NCBI RefSeq assembly: GCF_003852405.1
Contig: NZ_QAJM01000003.1
Span: 326,671 to 364,732 of the forward strand
DNA: 38,062 nucleotides
Direction of reading: 5' to 3'
DNA from: Pseudomonas sp. KBW05
Lineage (GTDB): Bacteria > Pseudomonadota > Gammaproteobacteria > Pseudomonadales > Pseudomonadaceae
A program made the position numbers and the translations under genes. Under the pieces are notes generated by a model that saw nothing but the letters and a program-made list of their open reading frames with translations, was not told where the DNA came from and searched no databases. Shown here piece after piece: positions 29,285-38,062 of the stretch. The number at the start of each line of letters is the position of its first letter. Position 1 is the stretch's first letter.

Positions 29285-30100
29285 ATGCAGCCCATGCTGA
29301 ATATCGCGCTGCGCGCCGCCCGCAGCGCCAGTGAATTGATCTTCCGCTCCATCGAGCGCCTGGATACCATCAAGGTCGACGAAAAAGACGCCAAGGATTA
29401 TGTATCCGAGGTGGATCGCGCCGCCGAACAGAAAATCATCGACGCGCTGCGCAAGGCCTACCCGACCCACGGCATCCTCGGTGAGGAAACCGGCCTGCAC
29501 AAAGGCAGCGGCGAAGGCGAAGACTACCTGTGGATCATCGACCCACTGGATGGCACCACCAACTTCCTGCGCGGCATCCCGCACTTTGCCGTGAGCATCG
29601 CGTGCAAATACCGTGGCCGCCTGGAACACGCCGTTGTTCTGGACCCGGTTCGCCAGGAAGAATTCACCGCCAGCCGTGGCCGTGGCGCCCAGCTGAATGG
29701 TCGCCGCCTGCGTGTAAGCGGCCGCACCAGCCTGGACGGCGCCCTGCTGGGTACCGGCTTCCCGTTCCGTGACGACCAGATGGACAACCTGGAAAACTAC
29801 CTGGGCATGTTCCGCGCCCTGGTTGGCCAGACCGCTGGCATCCGTCGCGCCGGCGCAGCTAGCCTGGACCTGGCCTACGTTGCCGCCGGTCGGTTTGATG
29901 CGTTCTGGGAATCGGGCCTGTCCGAGTGGGACATGGCTGCAGGCGCGCTGCTGATCCAGGAAGCAGGCGGCTTGGTGAGCGACTTCACCGGCGGTCACGA
30001 CTTCCTTGAAAAAGGCCACGTGGTTGCTGGTAACACCAAATGCTTCAAGGCAGTGCTGACGGCGATCCAGCCGCACCTGCCGGCTTCGCTGAAGCGCTAA
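29285..30100 (+). CDS. suhB: Inositol-1-monophosphatase / SuhB
   Basis: Mg-dependent phosphatase of the IMPase family; in gammaproteobacteria SuhB also acts in rRNA transcription antitermination complexes. It has 271 residues. Metal ligands are visible in GEET (66-69), DPLDGTTNF (86-94) and SEWDMAAGALL near residue 215. ATG 29285 opens MQPMLNIALRAAR. The gene is followed by a strong terminator. Regulator functions reported in P. aeruginosa cannot be inferred from sequence alone. Confidence 0.96.
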   Translation: MQPMLNIALRAARSASELIFRSIERLDTIKVDEKDAKDYVSEVDRAAEQKIIDALRKAYPTHGILGEETGLHKGSGEGEDYLWIIDPLDGTTNFLRGIPHFAVSIACKYRGRLEHAVVLDPVRQEEFTASRGRGAQLNGRRLRVSGRTSLDGALLGTGFPFRDDQMDNLENYLGMFRALVGQTAGIRRAGAASLDLAYVAAGRFDAFWESGLSEWDMAAGALLIQEAGGLVSDFTGGHDFLEKGHVVAGNTKCFKAVLTAIQPHLPASLKR

Positions 30101-30112
30101 GCGAGCGAGCAC

Positions 30113-30141
30113 AAAAAAAGCACCCTTCGGGGTGCTTTTTT
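30113..30141 (+). terminator. Bidirectional terminator after suhB
   Basis: Stem GCACCC/GGGTGC capped by TTCG, flanked by seven A and six T residues. The UUCG tetraloop and T-run make it very strong on the plus strand; it also reads as a terminator on the minus strand. Confidence 0.93.
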
Positions 30142-30189
30142 ATGCCTGGGATTTGGGTTATGCCGCATTTTCCGCCACAGCACATACCG

Positions 30190-30283
30190 AATGTGGGAGC
30201 GGGCTTGCTCGCGAAAGCGCTGGGTCAGCCGCCTAATACATTGACTGTCACACCGCCTTCGCGAGCAAGCCCGCTCCCACATT
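30190..30283. repeat. REP doublet (REPIN) 4
   Basis: Perfect 26-base arms (30190-30215 and 30258-30283) with the GTGGGAGCGGGCTTGCTC core face each other across 42 bases, between the convergent suhB and the glycine-zipper gene. Same subtype as REPIN 1. Confidence 0.9.
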
Positions 30284-30304
30284 TTGAATTGCGTCTGCCT
30301 GCGA

Positions 30305-30850
30305 TTATTGCGGCTGATTCTGGCCGAGAATCAGACGACCTTCTTTATCCACCGGGATCTGGCCGCCCGGATCACGATCCATGCGTACCGAACCTTCCTT
30401 GCCATCCAGGTTATAACGCACGTCATAACCGACCACTTTGTCGCTGATGTCATTAACGGTGTTACAGCGGGTTTGCGTGGTGGTGTAGGTATCACGGTTC
30501 TGCATGCCTTCCTGAACCTTGTTACCAGCGTAACCGCCACCCACCGCACCGGCTACCGTAGCCAGCTTCTTGCCATTACCGCCACCCACCTGGTTGCCCA
30601 GCAGGCCACCGGCCAGCGCACCGACCACGGTGCCGACGATTTGATGCTGATCCTGCACCGGCTTCTGCCGGGTCACGGCGACGTCCTTGCAGACTTCCCG
30701 TGGTGTCTTGATCTGGGTTTTCACCGGCTGTACTGCCAGCACTTGCGCATACTCAGGGCCGCTTTTTACCAGGCTATAGGTGGCAAAAGCACCCCCGGCA
30801 GTCACACCGACAGCACCCAATACCGCACCCACCAGCAACGACTTGTTCAC
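30305..30850 (-). CDS. Glycine-zipper 2TM-domain envelope protein
   Basis: A 181-residue protein. The N-terminus (about 5-27) is hydrophobic and could be a signal anchor or uncleaved signal; there is no lipobox. A glycine-zipper region at about 73-115 (GTVVGALAGGLLGNQVGGG, then VAGAVGGGYAGNKVQEG) is the Rickettsia 17-kDa antigen/YcfJ type found in envelope stress and outer-membrane proteins. The C-terminal 60 residues form a small beta-rich domain (VVGYDVRYNLDGKEGSVRMD). Two cysteines at 54 and about 129 could pair in the periplasm. Monocistronic; role unknown. Confidence 0.85.
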   Translation of the reverse strand: MNKSLLVGAVLGAVGVTAGGAFATYSLVKSGPEYAQVLAVQPVKTQIKTPREVCKDVAVTRQKPVQDQHQIVGTVVGALAGGLLGNQVGGGNGKKLATVAGAVGGGYAGNKVQEGMQNRDTYTTTQTRCNTVNDISDKVVGYDVRYNLDGKEGSVRMDRDPGGQIPVDKEGRLILGQNQPQ

Positions 30851-30910
30851 ATGAACCTCCTGACCATCACAAACGGACGGAAACGTCCGCGCTATACCCA
30901 GCCTTGGAGC

Positions 30911-30942
30911 AAAAAAAAAGGCACGAGTTCAATACTCGTGCC
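30911..30942 (-). terminator. Terminator of the queA-secF operon
   Basis: On the minus strand the 9-bp stem GGCACGAGT/ACTCGTGCC with a 5-base loop is followed by nine T residues (30911-30919). It lies 31 bases after the secF stop. Confidence 0.93.
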
Positions 30943-30973
30943 TTTCTTGTAACAGCGGATCAACAACTGCCCA

Positions 30974-31888
30974 TCAAGGGCGGTCGTCGACCTCCTTGCC
31001 GGTAGCGGCAGGAGGGATCAGGTCTTCGCTGTTAAGGTTCAGCCAGATCAGCACCACGTTGGCGATGTAGATCGACGAGTAGGTGCCCGCCAGAACGCCG
31101 ATGAACAGCGCCAGGGAGAAGCCCCACAGGTTGTCGCCACCGAAGATCATCAGCGCAGCAATCGCCAGCAAGGTGGAGATCGACGTTGCCATGGTCCGCA
31201 GCAGGGTCTGGGTGGTGGAGATGTTGATGTTCTCGATCAACGACGCCTTGCGCAGTACACGGAAGTTCTCACGAACCCGGTCGAATACCACGATGGTGTC
31301 GTTGAGGGAGTAGCCAATGATCGCCAGCACGGCCGCCAGTACGGTCAGGTCGAAGGTGATCTGGAAGTACGCCAGGATACCCACGGTGACGATCACGTCG
31401 TGGATCAGCGAAACAATCGCGCCGACGCCGAACTTCCACTGAAAGCGGAACGCCAGGTAGATCATGATGCCGACCAGCGCCATCAGCATGCCGAGGCCGC
31501 CTTGGTCGCGCAGCTCTTCACCCACTTGCGGGCCCACGAACTCGACGCGCTTGACCGACGCTGGGTTGTCGCCGCCGACCTTCTGCAAGGCCTCGGCTAC
31601 CTGGTGACCCAGTTGCGGATCTTCGCCCGGCATACGCACCAGCAGGTCGGTGGTTGCACCGAAGCTCTGCACGATGGCCTCGTGATAGCCGGCCTTGACC
31701 AGCTCGTTGCGCACCAGGGTAACGTCGGCGGGCTTCTCGTAGGTCAGCTCGATGAGCGTACCGCCAGTGAAGTCCAGACCGTAGTTCAGGCCCTTATGGA
31801 ACCAGCTGAACAACGCCAGAACGGTAAGGAGCACAGTGACGCCGAACGCAACGTTGCGAACGCCCATGAAGTTGATTGTACGTAACAT
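30974..31888 (-). CDS. secF: Protein translocase subunit SecF
   Basis: Inner-membrane partner of SecD; together they use the proton gradient to complete Sec-dependent export. It has 304 residues: first membrane helix (about 13-32), a periplasmic P4-type domain beginning GLNYGLDFTGGTLIEL, and five further membrane segments with the conserved GYSLNDTIVVFDRVREN. It starts 9 bp after the secD stop. Confidence 0.97.
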   Translation of the reverse strand: MLRTINFMGVRNVAFGVTVLLTVLALFSWFHKGLNYGLDFTGGTLIELTYEKPADVTLVRNELVKAGYHEAIVQSFGATTDLLVRMPGEDPQLGHQVAEALQKVGGDNPASVKRVEFVGPQVGEELRDQGGLGMLMALVGIMIYLAFRFQWKFGVGAIVSLIHDVIVTVGILAYFQITFDLTVLAAVLAIIGYSLNDTIVVFDRVRENFRVLRKASLIENINISTTQTLLRTMATSISTLLAIAALMIFGGDNLWGFSLALFIGVLAGTYSSIYIANVVLIWLNLNSEDLIPPAATGKEVDDRP

Positions 31889-31897
31889 GGCAGCCCC

Positions 31898-33766
31898 TTA
31901 AATCCACAACTTCTTGAAGTCACGCCCGCCATAAATCAGGTTGACCATTGCGCGGGTCACCATGATGGCCGTGAACATCGAGGTAAAGATACCGAGGGAC
32001 ATGGTTACCGCAAAACCCTTGACCGGGCCGGTACCCATGGCGAAGAGAATCCCGCCGACCAGCAAGGTGGTCAGGTTGGAGTCGAGAATCGCGGTAAATG
32101 CCCGGCCGAAGCCTTCGTTGATTGCACGCTGTACGGTCATGCCGTTGGCGATCTCTTCACGGATCCGCGAGAAGATCAGTACGTTGGCGTCTACGGCCAT
32201 ACCCATGGTGAGTACGATACCGGCGATACCTGGCAAGGTCAGCGTAGCACCCAGCAGCGACATCAGGGCCAGCAGCATCACCATGTTGCCCGCGAGGGCC
32301 ACGGTGGCGATGATGCCGAAGAAGCGGTAGATGGCGATGATGAACAGGGACACGAACAGCATGCCCCACAAGGCTGCGTCGATACCTTTGGTGATGTTGT
32401 CGGCACCCAGGCTCGGGCCGATGGTGCGTTCTTCAGCGAAGTACATCGGAGCCGCCAGGCCACCGGCACGCAGCAGCAGTGCCAACTCGGACGACTCGCC
32501 CTGGCCGTTCAGGCCAGTGATGCGGAATTGAGCACCCAGCGGCGACTGGATGGTCGCCAGGCTGATGATCTTCTTCTCTTCCTTGAAGGATTGCACCGGC
32601 ACGTCTTTCTCGACGCCGTTGACCATCTGCTTGGCGTAGGTGGTCACCGGGCGCTGCTCGATGAAGATCACCGCCATGCTGCGACCGACGTTGCTGCGCG
32701 TGGCGCGGCTCATCAGTTCACCGCCGTGGCCATCCAGGCGGATGTTCACTTCAGGGGTGCCGTGCTCGCCGAAACCGGCCTTGGCATCGGTCACCTGGTC
32801 GCCCGTGATGATCAAGCTGCGCTCGATGAGCGCAGGAGGACGGTTGCCTTCGCGGAACTCGAACTCTTCGGAGGTGGCTTTGGAAGCACCCGGCTCAGCA
32901 GCGAGACGGAACTCCAGGTTGGCTGTCTTGCCCAGGATACGCTTGGCTTCAGCAGTGTCCTGCACACCCGGCAACTCAACCACGATGCGGTTGGCACCCT
33001 GGCGTTGAACGATCGGCTCAGCCACACCCAGCTCGTTGACGCGGTTACGTACCGTGGTCAAGTTCTGCTTGATCGAGTATTCGCGGATTTCCGCCAGCTT
33101 GGCCGGGGTCATCGCCAGACGCAGTACAGGTTGACCGTTGAGGTCGGCCGGTACGATGTCGAAATCGGTGAAGTTCTTGCGGATCAGCGCACGAGCCTGT
33201 TCACGAGAAGCTTCATCAGAGAAGCCCAGCTGGATGGCACCGTTGAGCTGCGGCAGGCTGCGATAACGCAGTTTCTCTTTGCGCAGCAGGCTCTTCACGT
33301 CGCCTTCGTAGACTTTCAGGCGTGCGTCGAGGGCTTTGTCCATGTCGACTTCCAGCAGGAAGTGCACACCACCGGACAAGTCCAGACCCAGCTTCATCGG
33401 GTGCGCGCCAATGCTGCGCAGCCATTTTGGCGTGGTCTGTGCCAGATTGAGCGCGACAACGTAGTCGTCACCCATGGCCTTGCGCACGACATCCTTGGCT
33501 GGCAATTGGTCTTCTTGCTTGGTCAGGCGCAACAAGCCGCCCTTCGCATCAGCCGCCAACGTTGCCGCCTTGACCTGGATACCCGCGTCGGTGAGCGCTT
33601 TGCTCGCGCGTTCCAGATCAGCCTGATTGACCTGCAGCGAAGTGCTGGCGCCAGTGATCTGGATCGCCGGGTCATCAGGATAGAGATTGGGAGCGGAATA
33701 AATAAAACCGATCGCCAGCACCGCCAGGATCAGTACGTATTTCCACAGAGGGTATTTGTTCAGCAT
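31898..33766 (-). CDS. secD: Protein translocase subunit SecD
   Basis: Large RND-type Sec accessory subunit, 622 residues. It has an N-terminal membrane helix (KYVLILAVLAIGFIYS), a long periplasmic region with P1 (LGLDLSGGVHFLLEVD) and head domains, and a C-terminal block of five membrane segments with VLTMGMAVDANVLIFSRIREE. ATG 33764-33766 is preferred to the adjoining GTG. Confidence 0.97.
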   Translation of the reverse strand: MLNKYPLWKYVLILAVLAIGFIYSAPNLYPDDPAIQITGASTSLQVNQADLERASKALTDAGIQVKAATLAADAKGGLLRLTKQEDQLPAKDVVRKAMGDDYVVALNLAQTTPKWLRSIGAHPMKLGLDLSGGVHFLLEVDMDKALDARLKVYEGDVKSLLRKEKLRYRSLPQLNGAIQLGFSDEASREQARALIRKNFTDFDIVPADLNGQPVLRLAMTPAKLAEIREYSIKQNLTTVRNRVNELGVAEPIVQRQGANRIVVELPGVQDTAEAKRILGKTANLEFRLAAEPGASKATSEEFEFREGNRPPALIERSLIITGDQVTDAKAGFGEHGTPEVNIRLDGHGGELMSRATRSNVGRSMAVIFIEQRPVTTYAKQMVNGVEKDVPVQSFKEEKKIISLATIQSPLGAQFRITGLNGQGESSELALLLRAGGLAAPMYFAEERTIGPSLGADNITKGIDAALWGMLFVSLFIIAIYRFFGIIATVALAGNMVMLLALMSLLGATLTLPGIAGIVLTMGMAVDANVLIFSRIREEIANGMTVQRAINEGFGRAFTAILDSNLTTLLVGGILFAMGTGPVKGFAVTMSLGIFTSMFTAIMVTRAMVNLIYGGRDFKKLWI

Positions 33767-33786
33767 CACGCCGCCCGCTTATGACG

Positions 33787-33807
33787 CGGGGCGCCTTGCG
33801 CGCCCCG
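33787..33807 (-). other. GC-rich hairpin between yajC and secD
   Basis: An 8-bp stem CGGGGCGC/GCGCCCCG with a 5-base loop in the 62-bp yajC-secD gap, without a T-run. It may stabilise the short upstream message or tune secD expression. Confidence 0.55.
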
Positions 33808-33828
33808 TCGATTGGTAAAGGTTGTTAC

Positions 33829-34167
33829 TCAGATCGCTTTCAGCGTGCCTTTTGGCAGCGTGGCGGCGATGGCGCCCTTCTGGAACTTCATTTCTACGGT
33901 GTCGGAGACTTCCAGCACGACGAAAGCGTCGGAAACCTTGGTGATCTTGCCGGCGATGCCGCCAGTGGTCACGACTTCGTCACCTTTCTGCAGGCTGCCC
34001 AGCAGGTTTTTCTGCTCTTTGGCGCGCTTGGCCTGTGGACGCCAGATCATCAGGTAGAAGATGACCAGGAAGCCGACCAGGAAAATCCACTCGAAACCAC
34101 CGCCCATAGGACCGGCAGCAGCAGGCGCAGCGGCGTCAGCCATGGCGTTAGAGATAAAAAAGCTCAT
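33829..34167 (-). CDS. yajC: Preprotein translocase subunit YajC
   Basis: A 112-residue single-span membrane protein associated with SecDF. The membrane segment is at about 27-45 (FEWIFLVGFLVIFYLMIW), followed by a cytoplasmic domain with RPQAKRAKEQKNLLGSLQKG and GDEVVTTGGIAGKI, the family signature. Gene order tgt-yajC-secD-secF is as in E. coli. Confidence 0.97.
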   Translation of the reverse strand: MSFFISNAMADAAAPAAAGPMGGGFEWIFLVGFLVIFYLMIWRPQAKRAKEQKNLLGSLQKGDEVVTTGGIAGKITKVSDAFVVLEVSDTVEMKFQKGAIAATLPKGTLKAI

Positions 34168-34210
34168 TTAGCACTCCAGTTGCAAATAGTGAATCTTAGG
34201 GTCGGAAAAC

Positions 34211-36381
<2,171 letters not shown>

Positions 36382-36447
36382 GATGGAGTTCGTCTAGCAG
36401 GGCCGGGAAGTCTAGCGGAAATAGTGAAAATTGACCATGAAAGGTGA

Positions 36448-36476
36448 TTGACCAACGGTAATCTCATCTCTATACT
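36448..36476 (+). promoter_or_regulatory. tRNA-Leu promoter
   Basis: TTGACC (36448-36453) and TATACT (36471-36476) are 17 bases apart and are followed by a GC-rich TCGCCGCC discriminator, as expected for a stringently controlled stable-RNA promoter. The -10 is 13 bases before the mature tRNA end. Confidence 0.85.
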
Positions 36477-36489
36477 TCGCCGCCATTGA

Positions 36490-36574
36490 GCCCTGATGGC
36501 GGAATTGGTAGACGCGGCGGATTCAAAATCCGTTTTCGAAAGGAGTGGGAGTTCGAGTCTCCCTCGGGGCACCA
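36490..36574 (+). tRNA. tRNA-Leu (anticodon CAA)
   Basis: An 85-base class II tRNA including encoded CCA (36572-36574). The acceptor stem GCCCTGA/TCGGGGC, anticodon stem GCGGA/TCCGT with loop TTCAAAA (anticodon CAA, reads UUG), a 13-base variable arm and T-arm GGGAG-TTCGAGT-CTCCC all pair. Its last 17 bases are duplicated at 37692-37708. Confidence 0.96.
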
Positions 36575-36794
36575 TCTTAAAAAAAGACCTTGAAATTCAA
36601 GGTCTTTTTTTTCGTCTGTAGAAAAGTGCGCGACCTGCCAAATCCATATTTCGTGTACAGATCCAAGCTTGCCCCCCCCCTCTTCGAAGCCGCCCCACGC
36701 GGCTATCTGGCGCAATGCGCCCGCGACCACTCATCGCAAGCCTACAAGCCTCCTCCGCGCCCTGGGGCGCACTCAGAGATCGAGAGCATCGGTG
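36558..36794 (+). repeat. Direct repeat, copy 1 (tRNA 3' end plus downstream)
   Basis: Begins with the last 17 bases of tRNA-Leu, includes the terminator, and continues with non-coding sequence holding a nine-C run (36672-36680) and small hairpins such as AGCCGC/GCGGCT. More than 90% identical by eye to 37692-37925; the first 27 bases are identical. After 36794 the two copies diverge. From 36795 to 37011 I see no gene; a Shine-Dalgarno for the next gene is at 37000-37003. Confidence 0.9.
36579..36612 (+). terminator. tRNA-Leu terminator
   Basis: Stem GACCTTG/CAAGGTC (extendable by AA/TT) flanked by seven A and eight T residues, directly after the tRNA. A second version is present at 37713-37745. 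Confidence 0.93.
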
Positions 36795-37011
36795 TTGCCG
36801 CTATCACGATCCCTCGGGTTTCATGCCCCGTGCATTAATAGAGTGCCTCAGGGTCCCCAGGCGCTTTTGAGCTGTGCCCCGCAAACCTCACCTCGATGAT
36901 CACCGACATCAGGTATCCGAGGTAGCGGCCGATAACATTCCGTCATTTGCCTGCCCTAAACACTCCAGCACCTAGCGAGTCAGCAGGCGTTACCTAACTG
37001 GAGACAGAGTG

Positions 37012-37602
37012 ATGGGCCAAGTTAAAGAAGCAATGGACACCCTCACGGAAGGCGTCGGGCTGGCGAAAACGATTGCTCAGAAAGCAGCGAAGCGCCCGTG
37101 GAGCAGGATGATGCTAATGGCGTCGGTCGGTGTGCTTGTGATGGGGTCTTGCTGTTTCTACCTAACGTTGTTGGTCAGTGAATTCGGCAACAGAACAGAC
37201 GACTTCTTTACCGAATTTTTAATGCAGCAACAGGACACCTTTGATCAGCGAGCACTGGACTACATCGAGATCTGCATAGATGCACAGAAAAATAACGACT
37301 CGAACAAGGACTACTACTGCCAAGACGCCAATGCCTTCTACAAGGACGCCATCACGGACTTACCCAATAACAGGGCGGAAGAAAACATCCGACGCGGTGC
37401 CTATAGCGCAATGAAGGTTGAAATGGGGGCCAAGCTCCGCGCGAGCGTTATGGAGAGGGCAATAAAGAAACAGCCAAAACTTAATGACACCCTGAAATTT
37501 TTACTCAGCATCCAAGGTATGATTCTCTTCTGCACTATGGGTGCGCTCGTCATGGCCGGTACCGCTTTTTACACCTATCGCCTGGCCCCGCCAGAACGAT
37601 AG
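37012..37602 (+). CDS. Hypothetical protein with two membrane segments
   Basis: A 196-residue protein not recognised as any known family. Hydrophobic segments lie at about 33-55 (MLMASVGVLVMGSCCFYLTL) and 162-185 (LSIQGMILFCTMGALVMAGT). The N-terminus before the first segment is positive (KAAKRPWSR) and the region between, about 105 residues, is acidic and probably periplasmic, with cysteines in EICIDAQ and YYCQDAN that could form a disulfide. ATG 37012 with GGAG eight bases upstream is preferred to the GTG at 37009. Codons such as AAT and AAA and the lower GC suggest transfer. It is the only gene between the two direct repeats. Confidence 0.8.
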   Translation: MGQVKEAMDTLTEGVGLAKTIAQKAAKRPWSRMMLMASVGVLVMGSCCFYLTLLVSEFGNRTDDFFTEFLMQQQDTFDQRALDYIEICIDAQKNNDSNKDYYCQDANAFYKDAITDLPNNRAEENIRRGAYSAMKVEMGAKLRASVMERAIKKQPKLNDTLKFLLSIQGMILFCTMGALVMAGTAFYTYRLAPPER

Positions 37603-37691
37603 GGTTGCCAGCGAGCCGGAGCTTGTATCCCTCCTCGAATCCCAGATTGCATAATCGGCCTGCAAGCCACGGATTATATGGGACTCGACCA

Positions 37692-37925
37692 TCTCCCTCG
37701 GGGCACCATCTTAAAAAAGATCTTGAAATTCAGGGTCTTTTTTTTCGTCTGTAGAAAAGTGCGCGACCTACCAAATCCATCTTGCGCGTACAGATCCAAG
37801 CTTGACCCCCCTCTCCGAAGCCGCCCCACGCGGCTATCTGGCGCAATGCGCTCGCGACCATTCATTGCAAGCTTACAAGCCTCCTGCGCGCCCTGGAGCG
37901 CACTCAGAGATCGAGAGCATCAGTG
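37692..37925 (+). repeat. Direct repeat, copy 2
   Basis: Second copy of 36558-36794. It begins with the tRNA-Leu 3' end including CCA but has no tRNA body upstream; the preceding bases only loosely resemble the T-arm. The terminator stem is kept with two G-U pairs. The C-run is six rather than nine. Between the gene stop at 37602 and this repeat (89 bases), and from 37949 to the window end, I see no gene. Confidence 0.9.
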
Positions 37926-37948
37926 AGCTCAGCCATACGGGAGCTCAC
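37923..37948 (+). repeat. Inverted repeat at the end of repeat copy 2
   Basis: GTGAGCTC (37923-37930) and GAGCTCAC (37941-37948) form a perfect 8-bp palindromic stem with a 10-base loop, spanning the point where copy 2 stops matching copy 1. Could be a binding site or hairpin; no T-run. Confidence 0.5.
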
Positions 37949-38062
37949 GCAAAACGACAGCCATATGCCCAGAATCCACTCGCAGCTTGCACTGCAATTT
38001 ACAGAGAGCGGTGCATAAAGTCCGTGCGGATGAAGTCCCAAGTACTTTTCGACCGCCCAAAA

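Larger units (their letters stand above)
36558..37691 (+). mobile_element. Possible tRNA-Leu-associated 1.13-kb insertion
   Basis: One repeat unit of 1,134 bp (copy 1 start to copy 2 start) carries a single orphan gene. Duplication of a tRNA 3' end is the classic trace of site-specific integration into tRNA genes. However, the repeats are longer than usual att cores and no integrase is present, so a tandem duplication or a remnant of a larger island are alternatives. Inference from structure only. Confidence 0.35.

Noticed and set aside
36590-36838. Short open frames in repeat copy 1, and the similar one in copy 2 (37678-37926)
   Set aside because: They start within the terminator hairpin, and indels between the copies shift the frame, so the repeat is conserved as DNA or RNA rather than protein.
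37660-37708. A second tRNA-Leu at repeat copy 2
   Set aside because: Only the 3' end of the tRNA is present; D-arm and anticodon arm are absent and the T-arm is broken.

Overview
The window is bacterial chromosome from a Pseudomonas, most likely of the P. fluorescens group. The evidence is the high GC content, the gene order (guaBA; xseA; type II leuA; isc operon next to cysE, trmJ and suhB; queA-tgt-yajC-secDF), proteins that match well-known Pseudomonas and E. coli families in length and catalytic residues, and four inverted pairs of the GTGGGAGC-type REP sequence common in this group. Almost all of it is conserved core genome. The only clearly accessory stretch is the last 1.5 kb.

Layout. 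Positions 1-4012 carry the tail of an APH(3')-like kinase gene, the guanine-nucleotide pair guaB-guaA (minus strand) with a good sigma-70 promoter, and a zinc-ribbon protein of unknown role. Positions 4174-8146 carry a TauE/SafE exporter divergent from a LysR regulator, then xseA and an M23 peptidase. Positions 8147-10200 hold leuA with a 322-base leader that contains a candidate 25-codon leader peptide and hairpins. Positions 10318-12245 (minus) hold an overlapping omega-amidase/aminotransferase pair that can salvage 2-oxo acids with glutamine as donor.

Positions 12367-27284 are all on the minus strand. Read in the direction of transcription they are iscR-iscS-iscU-iscA-hscB-hscA-fdx-iscX (Fe-S cluster assembly, with tandem IscR-type boxes ahead of iscR), a terminator, then ndk-rlmN-pilW-rodZ-ispG-hisS-yfgM-bamB-der (nucleotide balance, RNA modification, pilus and cell-shape proteins, isoprenoids, outer-membrane assembly, ribosome assembly). 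IspG, RlmN and IscR are themselves Fe-S proteins. trmJ-cysE lies upstream of iscR; CysE makes the cysteine precursor and IscS consumes cysteine.

Positions 29285-36574 hold suhB (plus), a glycine-zipper envelope protein, the queuosine/secretion operon queA-tgt-yajC-secD-secF (minus) and tRNA-Leu(CAA) (plus) with its own promoter and terminator.

The most unusual part is 36558-37925. The last 17 bases of tRNA-Leu, its terminator and about 200 further bases are repeated 1,134 bp downstream at more than 90% identity by eye. Between the copies sits one AT-richer orphan gene for a two-membrane-segment protein. This looks like a tRNA-targeted insertion or the remains of one, but no integrase is visible and the window ends 137 bases past the second copy. 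The leuA leader peptide is the second most interesting item.
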